From positions 1 to 17,159 of the forward strand of contig RBNI01002920.1 of the NCBI GenBank assembly GCA_003990745.1: a DNA stretch of 17,159 bases. Direction: 5' to 3'. This DNA is from Jimgerdemannia flammicorona (Eukaryota > Mucoromycota > Endogonomycetes > Endogonales > Endogonaceae). The number at the start of each line of letters is the position of its first letter. Within the stretch, counting starts at the first letter, position 1. A program made the translations under genes and the position numbers. Positions 9,381-17,159 of this stretch are shown in pieces. The notes below the pieces were generated by a model. The model did not search any database, was not told where the DNA came from, and saw only the letters and a program-made list of their open reading frames with translations.

Positions 9381-9689
9381 AGTTCTACAGCCTCTATATC
9401 TATGATATCTGGTCAGAAGAATGATAATTTTGAACCAAAAAATTCTACCAAATCTACAACCAGTACCAGTTCTGCTAGTATAAGATCAATATCTATAAAC
9501 AGTTCAACTGCCAAATTCACCAACTCATCATCTATAAGTACTAGTTAGTGAAATACTTTTAGACTGATGAAAAGTAATGATAATATCAGTACTACCAGCA
9601 GTGTAGATAGAAAGACCACCAACCATATGCCCAACCCTATATCTACTGAATATATAGCAAATGCAGCCAATGACAATGATGTCTAATTA
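9381..9689 (+). pseudogene. Copia gag-protease Ser/Thr-rich spacer
   Basis: Read in the gag-pol direction, this stretch encodes a low-complexity run dominated by Ser, Thr and Asn (for example STKSTTSTSSASI) with stops near 9548. A similar flexible spacer separates zinc knuckle and protease in many Copia polyproteins. I see no other signal here. Confidence 0.5.
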
Positions 9690-9990
9690 ATGGATTCTGG
9701 AGTTATACAATACATGATACTATACAGAGAATGGTTCCCCACATATCAACTGTTTGAACACTCTATACCTATCAAGTCGGGAGATAATAATGTTATCTAT
9801 ACTCAAGGAAAGAGAAATGTCAGCATATATCTCAACAGAAATATCATCAAGCCCACTGCTATTCTTATAGACATACTATAAGTTCTGAAGATAGAAAAGA
9901 ACCTCTTCTCTATAGGCAAAATGATGACCTATGATAATAAAGAGATATATATATATTCAAAAGAAATAACAGTATATGATTCACATGATG
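9690..9990 (+). pseudogene. Copia aspartic protease, broken
   Basis: This would be the polyprotein-cleaving aspartic protease. MDSGVIQYM at 9690 corresponds to the Copia active-site stretch L-D-S-G-A-S-x-H-M, with the catalytic Asp and DSG kept. REWFPTY, IKSGDNNVIYTQGKRNVSIYL and then VLKIEKNLFSIGKM follow in the family order. A TAA at 9879 splits the frame before the KNLFSIGKM block. The next 100 bases (YDNKEIYIYSKEI) fit the link to the pre-integrase region. Confidence 0.75.
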
Positions 9991-10089
9991 ATAAGAGATT
10001 AATGACAGCCTCAAAACATGGCAATCTTCATATAATCAATAGTATGCTGAGTAGTACAAAAGTCTTCACATATGTGACAACTATGTCTG

Positions 10090-11240
10090 ATATATCTAAT
10101 TTATAATATCAATGCTCAGGATATATCAGCAAGATGAGCCTCAAATGGATGATAAGGAGTGGATCCATCAGAGGATTACTGATAGTATATCCATATATCA
10201 GTTTCAGTGAGAATTGTATGGTAAATAAAGTATTCTGGTGACTATTCACAAAATAATTAAAGTGCATATTTAGAATCCTCAACCTCATGTATACAGATAT
10301 ATACAGACCAATGTATACTCTATCACATTCTGGCAAGAGGTACTTTCTCACATTCATTGACAATCATATATATAAGATATATGTATATCTTTTATTAGCA
10401 AAGAGCAAAGTCTTGGATAAATTCAAAGAATTCAAAGTGATTGCCAAAAATGAAACTAGATATAGAATATATACTATATGATCAGATAATGGATACAAAT
10501 ATATCAATAATATATTCAAGTAATTCCTGATAAAATATGGTATAAGTAATCAAACAATAGCTTCTTATATGTCTCAGCAGAATGGTGTGGCTGAGCAATT
10601 TAACCATATGGTCATAGAAATAGCATGTATAATGATCAGTGCTACCAGATTGTCATATTATTATTAGGCCAAAGATATGAACACTATGGCATATATCTGC
10701 AATTAGTGTGTATCTTTATTGCTGAGTAAGAATTCTGGTAATAATGAGCACCTTGGAGATGATGATCTTGCTCTAAAGAATTATAAAGTGGATCTAAGCT
10801 AGTTATATCTCATATGCATATATATATTCAGATCCAATACATATATCCTTAATAAAAGTAATACTACCCAGAATAAATTCAAACTCAAAGTGAGCAAGCA
10901 CATAATTCTTAGATATTCTGACAATGTGTATCAGCTATGAGATCTATGCAAGCAGCATATAGTCATCTCTTGTGATGTATAGTTCAGAGAAAAAGACTTG
11001 GAAATCTGCATAGAAGTACCAGTCAAGACCTCTACATCTACATCTATATTCTAGCTAGTATAAATACAGCAATCAGTACAAATGTCATCCACCTCTCCAG
11101 CAGTCAATCAAAATTATTTTCAACTGCTATCTATATCTGAGCCTGAGCTAAGGATAATAGAGATCAAAGATGAAAACAGCAGTAAATCCTCCAATGACAA
11201 GAGATTCTCTACCTCTATAAAGAGTAAAAAGTATCCAAAT
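10090..11240 (+). pseudogene. Copia integrase with pre-integrase and C-terminal domains, broken
   Basis: Integrase inserts element DNA into the genome. The pre-integrase region (about 10115-10270) reads GYISKMSLKWMIRSGSIRGL, matching the Copia LGHLN..SLK.LIKSG..KGL block, with zinc ligands changed. The core keeps all three acidic residues in one frame: Asp in MYTD (10296-10298), Asp in SDNGY (10485-10487) and Glu in QQNGVAEQFN (10593-10595). The last two are separated by 35 residues, the DD35E spacing. Stops in this frame include TGA at 10479 and TAA near 10521. A C-terminal domain (about 10815-11005) reads KFKLKVSKHIILRYSDNVYQL, a TGA in place of Trp, then ISCDVQFREKD. A Ser-rich hinge to about 11240 precedes where RT should begin. 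Confidence 0.85.
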
Positions 11241-11329
11241 ATTTGATAAGAAACTCATTTGAAATTGGGAAATTATTGAGATATGCCAATAAGCTCCCAA
11301 TATAAGCTATCTTTTTCCAGTAACATTCA

Positions 11330-13383
11330 GGTTACACAACCTTTTGGCAATACTTTTGACACAGTTTCTGGAGAAAAACTACTAGTATCATAGTAACCAA
11401 TGAGCATCTTGAGGTATATACTAGGCAGGGTGGCCCAGGAACATTTAACTGACAGTATGTGGGGAGGGGCCCTGGCTTGGGGGGAAGCATGAGGGGCCTG
11501 CTGGTGGGAGGACATGGTAGGGGAGGAGGCAGTGCTAGAGGTTAGGGGACAGAGAGGACAAGCTTTGTAGATAAGGTAAAGGGGGGTCAGTAGGGAGCTG
11601 GGCTGAAGGGCTGGCTAAGGAGAGGCAAGGAGATGAAAAAGACTACAGGGCAGCAGTCTTAAGGAGGAGTCTCTCTGGGGGACCAGAGTAGTGGGGCTGG
11701 TGGTGTAGGGGCTGAGGGAGTGACTGCTGATGTGAATGTGATGGGTGATCAGGAAAAAAATCTAGATGGGACTGCTGATAGTGGACCAAGTAGTGGGAAA
11801 GACATGTGGCCTAGTGATCTGGCAGATGGTATAATAGGACTGATGGTGGCACCATTACTCAAGAAGTCGATCTTGGAGTTCACAGTCACCTTGTATTTCT
11901 GGGGCTTAGCAGTGATGGTGAAAATAGTCCTGGGGCTGATTATGAAGCAGGTGGAAGGTGCAGTATCTGTTAAATTTCTAAAGGGCCTGGAAGGGGTAGA
12001 GGTGGGCTTTGAGAAGGTGGAGCTGCTGGAGGAGGCACTGAAGGCTGGGTTGATGATTGGGGAGGTGTGTGTCCCAATGACATATTGCTTGAGATGAGAC
12101 CCCAGGGTGGTACAGCTCCTGGTAGAGGGTGTGCCTATGGTGACCATTGGGGAGACAAGGAGGAGAGTTGAGGAGGTTATGGTGGAGTATGGGGAGATGG
12201 TTGATATAGGGTTTAGGGTCTGGGAAGGGATCTTCTTCTAGACAGGAGATGTTGATATATGGATTTGACTGACAGAGAGAGAGGCTACTGGAAAGGTGCA
12301 TGATTGGCCTTTGATAATGATGTGGGGAGCCTTTGTGTGCAAGGTAATGAGGGTAAAGAAGAGTGGAGAGAAGGAAGAGGACTTGCTAGAGATACTGAAG
12401 GAGTGGAGTAGTGTAGTGGAGTAGAGGGGAAAGGCATGGAAAGTGTATGAGGAGTTAATGTACTTAGAGATTGTTGATAGAAGGTGAGTTCATATTTACA
12501 AGGGGCTGTGGGAGAGGTCATAAGGTCGCAAGAGGCAGAGGGAGTTACTGGTGAGTCTGGAGAAGAAGACAACAAAAATGATGATGGCTACTGATGGCAT
12601 TGAGGATACCAGGGGAGCTATGGCGAGTGTCTGAGCCAGTGGACAAGATGAGATTGAGGAGGTGGATCTGGAGGAGGCCAGAAAGGCGCTGAGTGAGGAC
12701 TCATATGAGAATGGTACATTTGAAGTCTGGGAGCAGTTCCTACCCCTACTCCTCTTATCAGGTAAGGACTGACTGTGAGGGGCCAAGCAGTGGAGGATGT
12801 GCCCATATATGGAGCCCAGTAGGTGCACTTTGGGGTCTCTGAGGTAGCTAAAGGAGGACAAGTGGTGGCAGTTGGTAAGGAGAAACTGGTGAATGTCCTA
12901 GAGGAGGGGTGGAATTAGGCTGTGAGTGTGGGGGAAGATATCTTGATACTGAGTAGAGGATGGCCTATGACTCCTGGTGGGAAGGAGGTGGGAAATCTTC
13001 TGTGGATATGCCAAATGATGAATAACCTTGTGGCTGAGGAGCTGGTAGAAGTGGACCTGAGAGTGATGAGTGATGAGCATTGAGCAAGGATCTTGTATGG
13101 TAATAGAGTAGTAGAGGTATTGAAGGCAGAGGTACTTGCAGTATTCCTGGAGGAGGAAGGGTATGAGATAGATAGAGAGAGGGAGGCTGCATTGGCAGTT
13201 GTTGCTGGAGAGCAGGCCACCTATTGTTGGGAAAAGCATTATGGTTTGTAGCTCTGGCAGGAGGTCTGTTTGGAGTATCATGAGGAATTTGAGGAAAAGG
13301 AGGATGGGGAAATGGCTGTACTACTGGATAGATTGGAGGCTAAGAGGACTAAGGAGGAGGAGGTGCAGCTGAATACAAACTAA
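11330..13383 (+). pseudogene. LINE ORF1, broken
   Basis: This is the plus-strand homologue of the antisense ORF1 at 2823-5238. The best open piece is 11720-12097, containing GLMVAPLLKKS, GLAVMVKIVLGL, VSVKFLKGLEGVEVGFEK. At about 11437-11455 the FDWQYVG of the other copy reads FN-stop-QYVG (GAC to AAC, TGG to TGA). Further along come DIGFRVWEG (about 12208), TGDVDIW (about 12240), EEDLLEIL (about 12377), LWERS/REL LVSLE (about 12505-12565) and EEEGYEIDREREAALAVV (about 13150-13200). The frame ends with EEEVQLNTN and TAA at 13381. By analogy ORF1 would be an RNA-binding particle protein, but no RRM or zinc knuckle can be identified. Over the best-aligned stretch the two copies share roughly half to 60 percent of residues, judged by eye. 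Confidence 0.75.
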
Positions 13384-13429
13384 ACTTAGTACAGGAAGTG
13401 ATGGGTATGGAGCAGTAGAGGAGATACCT

Positions 13430-14270
13430 TTATTTTCACAATATTCTCTATAAACAGTACAACTAACATTTTCTCTCTAAATGTGAATGGGTTATGGGGT
13501 TCTTTTCAGCATCAGAATTTTTTGCTCAGCTAATGAAATTAGAGGCTGATCTATTTCTTTTGCAGGATATCAGGTGTGAGGATGATTTGGATAGACTGAA
13601 ATAGACAAAGGAATGGAGAGGTAAGGCTATATGGAAAGGCAAGATGGGAATTCTAGTCTGGAGATACAGAGGGGAGATATGAGAGGTGGGGAGCTAGGGT
13701 GACAGGTTGGTCTGGGGAGAGTGGATTCAAGCTAGTTGGGAGCCAGTTACAGTGGGGTCTTGCTACTGTCCTGCTGTATGGGAGGAGTGAGTGAACTGAG
13801 TGAAGAGTCTCCAGGAGAGTGGGGCACTTACAGAGGCTGGAGCAGATGTGCTTGGTGGGGACTTCAATATGGTCTGAGATATATTGGTGGATAGAACTGA
13901 TGGAGGGTGGGGGGCTGAGGGTAGGAGTGGAGGTCTGGAGGTGTGGAAGAAAGTAGAGAGGCTGAGTATACTAGTGTGGGCAGGGGATTTTGGGGTAATA
14001 AGAGGGTATATACACACTGGGCCAGAGGGCTGGGGACAAGGATTGACTGAGTTTTGATGGCAGACTACTGGGGCTTGGATGTCTGGAAATCACTAGAGAT
14101 TGAATGGTGTCCATGGTCTAACCATTGGGGGCTGTTGAAACAGGAGTATTTTGGGGGGAGTGAGGATGGGCCTGGATATTGGCATCTCAATTCCTCTTTG
14201 TTTGACAGTGAGGGGTTGTGGGATAAGTGGGCTGTAGACATTCAGCAGAGAGTGGAGGGCTAGATATAGG
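13430..14270 (+). pseudogene. LINE ORF2: APE-type endonuclease domain, broken
   Basis: This domain nicks target DNA to prime reverse transcription. FSLNVNGLWG (13470-13500) is the first conserved motif, with the Asn of NGL. ADLFLLQDIRC (about 13538-13572) corresponds to the LQET motif, with Asp where the catalytic Glu is usual. LGGDFNMV (13851 onward) keeps the Asp and Asn pair. RID.VLMADYWG (about 14042-14065) is the motif before the last one. SNH at 14117-14125 stands for SDH: the Asp is Asn through GAC to AAC. These motifs fall in different frames, so at least two frameshifts separate them. The ORF2 start is not clear; it lies somewhere after 13383. Confidence 0.8.
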
Positions 14271-14735
14271 AGAGTGTCCCAGTGAGTGTCTGGTGGAAGA
14301 GGCCGAATGAGGCTACTAGGGTCTACTGGGAAGAGGCTGGCAAGATGGCTGGCAGACAGAGGAGGAGAAGGGTGGGGTGGGCTTCTGCTAGACTGGCTCA
14401 GTTTCTGGAGGATTGGGCTGATCTGTTGGCCCTGGAGGGAGGGGAGGGCTGAAGATTGCTGTGAGCATAGAAGGAGATTGAGAAGTTGCAACTGGTGGTG
14501 AGAGAGAAGGACAGAGTTTGGCAGTACAGCTATATTGGCAGAGACTGGAGGAGGGAGAGAGGCCCTCTAAGTTTCTCATGAGGGCTCTTTGGGTGAGAAG
14601 AGTTAAGCAGTGGTGGGAGGGGGTACTGGATGCTGATAGTCATCTGGTGCACAGTATATAAGATATTCTTGAATTATTGAAGGAGAGGTGGAGTGGTCTG
14701 TAGAGTGAGGAGGAGGGGGGGGTAACAATACTGTC
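14271..14735 (+). pseudogene. LINE ORF2: endonuclease-RT linker, broken
   Basis: This stretch lies between the endonuclease and RT homologies. It is purine-rich and reads as charged, coiled-coil-like sequence in changing frames, for example ERPSKFLMRALWVRRVKQWWEG around 14560-14620. Such linkers are common in APE LINEs. No catalytic motif is expected and none is seen. Confidence 0.5.
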
Positions 14736-15720
14736 ATTGAACATACTTTGGAGGATTGCCACCAACTACCAGTGGAAGGGCTGGGTGGTCTGGTGTTGCC
14801 AGTATGAGAGGAGGAGATTCACCAGTTCTTACTGTGACTATGCTGGGCATGGCACCAGGGGAGGATGGTCTGCCCTAGGACTTTTGGAAAAAGATGGTAG
14901 AAATCTCTGGTATAATGAGAGAGCTGATGGCTATGTGTAACTTGGTGCTATGGTCAGGTTGTTGGGTGGGCAAGTGGGATCTGGGGCTGGTAGCACTGCT
15001 CTATAAGGATAAAGACAGGAGAGAGGACTGGAGGGCAATTATGCTACTGGATATAGATGGAAAGTTGGTTACTAAGTTAGTGGTGGCAAGGTTGCAAAAG
15101 GTAGCCCAGCAGGTCTTGGGAGAGGAGCAGTAAGGCTTTGTAGGAGGCTGGCTTATCAGAGATGACACAGCTTGAGTATATGGCATTATTGAGGAGGCAT
15201 GAGCCTGTAGACTGGATGGGCACCTAGTCTTTCTAGATCAAGAGAAGTCTTATGACCATATTCAGTGGGTCTGGATGGCAAAGGTCTTGGATAGGATTAG
15301 TGTTCCTTGGCAATTCAGAGTGACAATGATCAGTCTACTGGAAGGGAGTAGAGCTGTACTCTTGTGTAATAGACACTGAGAGGGGGCCTTCCATCTGGGT
15401 AGGGGGGTTCCCCAAGAAGACCCTCTGTCTCTCATTCGGTATATGCTCTTATTGGAGCCATTGATGGATAGGATTCAGCAGTAGATAGTAGGGCTCTCAG
15501 TATTGGGCTAGAATGGAAGGTTGGAGCCTTTACAGATAATATGGTAGTTGGTCTAGGATTGATCGCAGTTGTTGAAGAACTCAAGGCAATAGTAGAGTGG
15601 TATAAGATGTATTCTAGGGCTAAGCTCAATTGGACAAATGTGAGACAATGGTATTAGGTAATGGTCTGGTGGTGGGGGATGTCATTGGAACAATTATCCC
15701 AGCTAGAGAGATAGTGTGAT
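14736..15720 (+). pseudogene. LINE ORF2: reverse transcriptase domain, broken
   Basis: This is the RT that copies LINE RNA at the nicked target. MAPGEDGLP and DFWKKMVE (about 14848-14905) match the A.G.DGL..fyk block. LVALLYKDKDRREDWRAIMLLDIDGKLVTKLVVARLQ (14989-15098) matches the K..d....RPI.LL...yKi.tk....Rl block. GEEQ, a stop, GFV GG (15121-15150) corresponds to the Q.GF...R block. LVFLDQEKSYDH (15227-15262) carries the first catalytic Asp. GRGVPQEDPLSL (about 15399-15435) is the G..QGDPLS turn. The FADD box reads FTDNMVVG (15529 onward): Ala to Thr and the second Asp to Asn. At least one frameshift lies between these boxes. Confidence 0.87.
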
Positions 15721-17100
15721 ATTTAGGTATTTATCTCTTAGTGTATGGGTCAGTCTTATTGAGAGCTTGGTGTGAGCAGTGAGTTGTGATCTGGGGGGAG
15801 GCCCTGCAGAGTTGGGGTGACCACCATATGTCCCTAGCAGAGAGGGTTTCTATCTTGAATATGTACTGACTACCAAAGCAGTAGTACTTGGCTTATCATC
15901 TGGACTTCCCAGCCTGGGTGGTGAAGAGATTGTTGAAACTGGCCAAGGGGTGAAATTGGGCTAAGAGGAGGAGTCATATTAGCTGGGAAATCTTGTCTTT
16001 ACCAGTTATTAGAGGAGGTCTTGGGCTGGTTGACTTTCTGAAGAGACTGCACTGCCAGTGATCATGATGGCTGAAGAGAGCAGTAGAGTTGAGAGAAGGC
16101 AGTTGGGTTCTTCTGATAAAGAGGGTCTGGGAGATGAGGTCTATACCAAGAGGCTCTACAGATGATCTGCTGTCCTTAGTCAAGCTTCAGAACAATAATC
16201 ACATATGATACAAGGACTTCTGTTAGGGGGTTGTAGATGGGGCACACTATATTGAAATTTGATAGTGTGGAGATAAAGGAGAGCTGCCTTGGGGCCCCAT
16301 AATGTGGAGATGAGACCATGTACTGTTGGAGGGCATCTCATTACTTGACTTTGATATTGGTGATGGGGTCAAGTGTCAGTGTAGGTTAGAATAGGATTTG
16401 TGGCCTAGCAGGTAGCAGCAGACAGGTATGTATTGGGAAGGAGTAGGACTGAAATTGAGTCTGGGCCTAGAGTGCTGAGGTCAGGCAGTAGTTGCCACTG
16501 AAGTACTGGGTGGTCTGGTGGCACATACTGAGGAGGAATATCATGCTCAACTTTCACTCAGGTAATCTGGTTGAGGGGGGAAACTTTTACTGTGAGGAGT
16601 GCTATAATGTAGAGCAGGATGGGGGTTGTGTATAGATGCCTGAACATTGGCTGAGAGAGTATGAGGTGCTGGGTGATTTCTGATTGGCAGTTGGGTATCA
16701 GTTAGGTGTAGTGTATAGGAGAGATAGTGTGAGAGACAAATGGGAGGATTTGTGGAATAGATTGGTGGGGGGGGGTTGGGAAGGAGTGGCTCACTCTGGG
16801 TTGGGTTTTGGCTGTATGAGTGGGGTTGGTAGATTACTGGTTGTTTGTTTTTGAGAATGGGAGGAGTTTAGGACTAAGGGTGTGATTGCTGAGATGGGAA
16901 GGATTGATGGAGGACATCTTGACAGGCTGGTGGCTTGGTTGGAGACTGCAGAGTAGTCAGCAGTATAGTTTGGTAGAGAAAATATATGAGCAGAGTGGGG
17001 AGAGAGTTGGGGTAGTGGGTGATAGAGTATCTTTCAAGTATGTAGAGTTAGAGAGTAGGGACTTCCCTAGGGGTATTGAGTAGTGGGAAGGGGCACTGTA
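15721..17100 (+). pseudogene. LINE ORF2: post-RT and C-terminal region, broken
   Basis: After RT the frame carries the usual thumb-side blocks: AERVSILN (about 15839), QQYLAYHLDFPAW, LLKLAKG, NW..RRSH.SWEILSLPVIRGGLGLVDFLK (about 15930-16040). These are typical of APE LINE ORF2 proteins downstream of RT. Near 16585-16602 FYCEECYNVEQDGG gives a Cys-x2-Cys pair and is perhaps what remains of the C-terminal zinc-binding region seen in many LINEs; the later Cys/His ligands are not clear. The last open piece, 16886-17083, ends in a TAG just before the 3' UTR. I could not recognise an RNase H domain. Confidence 0.6.
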
Positions 17101-17151
17101 ACTATATCTATAGACTGGTAACTGGTATAAAGCAGAAGTCCAAGTGACTAT

Positions 17152-17159
17152 AAAAAAAA
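17152..17159 (+). other. A-tract, probable LINE 3' end
   Basis: The window ends in eight A residues about 70 bases after the last ORF2 stop. This is where a target-primed LINE would have its poly(A) tail. The tract may continue beyond the window, and the flanking target site cannot be seen. Confidence 0.55.

Larger units (their letters stand above)
2307..11290 (+). mobile_element. Copia (Ty1/copia) LTR retrotransposon, interrupted and inactive
   Basis: The parts are in Copia order on the plus strand: putative LTR, half-tRNA(iMet) primer site (2434-2448), leader, gag (8392-9380), protease (9690-9990), pre-integrase zinc region and DD35E integrase (10090-10700), and integrase C-terminal domain (to about 11240). 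Integrase before reverse transcriptase is the Copia order. The leader is split by a DIRS element (2509-8373), and a LINE begins where the reverse transcriptase should start. RT, RNase H and the 3' LTR are not in the window and may follow the LINE beyond 17159. Every reading frame is broken by stops and shifts. The left limit is uncertain; the right limit is the approximate LINE start. Confidence 0.8.
11300..17159 (+). mobile_element. LINE (non-LTR retrotransposon, APE-type), near full length, inactive
   Basis: The plus strand carries ORF1 (to 13383), then ORF2 with an apurinic-type endonuclease, a reverse transcriptase and a Cys-containing C-terminal part, and it ends in an A-tract at the window edge. 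The 5' limit is inferred from the antisense copy: similarity between the two begins near 11310 (CCAGTAACATTCAGGTTACAC versus the inverse of 5238-5210). The structure is like the Tad/CRE-like APE LINEs common in fungi; clade placement is inference. The sense strand is strongly G-rich and C-poor, with very few CpG. Both reading frames are riddled with stops and shifts. It sits where Copia RT should start. Confidence 0.83.

Noticed and set aside
11749..14579. Many minus-strand Ser/Pro-rich open frames
   Set aside because: They are complements of the G-rich LINE ORF1 and endonuclease. Homology between the LINE copies supports the plus strand.
16761..16780. Long G-run as a possible G-quadruplex regulator
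   Set aside because: The whole LINE sense strand is G-rich, so one run of nine G is not distinctive, and it lies within the decayed ORF2.
1..17159. CRISPR array, bacterial operon, tRNA or rRNA genes
   Set aside because: No regularly spaced short repeats, no ribosome-binding-site-led gene series and no cloverleaf or rRNA signatures were found. The content is eukaryotic retroelements.

Overview
The window looks like a transposon graveyard from a eukaryote, most likely a filamentous fungus. I find no host gene, tRNA or rRNA. Three classes of retroelement lie nested in one another: a Copia-type LTR retrotransposon, a DIRS-type tyrosine-recombinase retrotransposon, and two copies of a LINE with an apurinic-type endonuclease. 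The fungal assignment is an inference. It rests on this mix of elements, on the Copia primer site, whose bases fit a fungal initiator tRNA-Met anticodon arm, and on a mutation pattern like RIP or methyl-cytosine deamination: few CpG, many TGG->TGA/TAG, CAG->TAG and CGA->TGA changes. I cannot name the species.

Layout. Bases 1-2306 are very AT-rich, without a usable reading frame, and are probably an old mutated repeat. A short putative Copia LTR ends at about 2431 and is followed at 2434-2448 by a half-tRNA(iMet) primer binding site. The Copia leader is then interrupted at 2509 by a DIRS element that runs to 8373. Copia resumes at 8392 with gag (8392-9380), a Ser/Thr-rich spacer, protease (9690-9990) and integrase (10090-11240). 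It stops just before the expected reverse transcriptase, where a plus-strand LINE begins (about 11300). That LINE runs through ORF1 (to 13383) and ORF2 (endonuclease, reverse transcriptase, C-terminal region) to an A-tract at the last base of the window.

The DIRS element is the most informative object. Both terminal inverted repeats are present, together with an internal complementary region at 7904-8006. That region matches, in inverse orientation, the left outer end joined to the right outer end through a shared trinucleotide ACT. This is the arrangement known from DIRS-1, and it lets the ends be placed to the base. Inside, the gag gene and the N-terminal part of the reverse transcriptase are missing. 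Their place is taken by a minus-strand copy of LINE ORF1 alone (about 2823-5238), which itself contains a 488-base tandem duplication. RT core, RNase H and tyrosine recombinase follow on the plus strand. All are broken.

No protein here appears functional. Several catalytic residues are altered by single transitions: the DIRS RT YxDD box reads YIND, the LINE RT box reads FTDN, the LINE endonuclease SDH reads SNH, and the recombinase H-x-x-R reads Y-x-x-Q. The implied history is: Copia inserted first; DIRS entered the Copia leader; an ORF1-only LINE piece ended up in the DIRS; another LINE entered Copia pol. The rest of Copia pol and the 3' LTR would lie beyond the right edge of the window.
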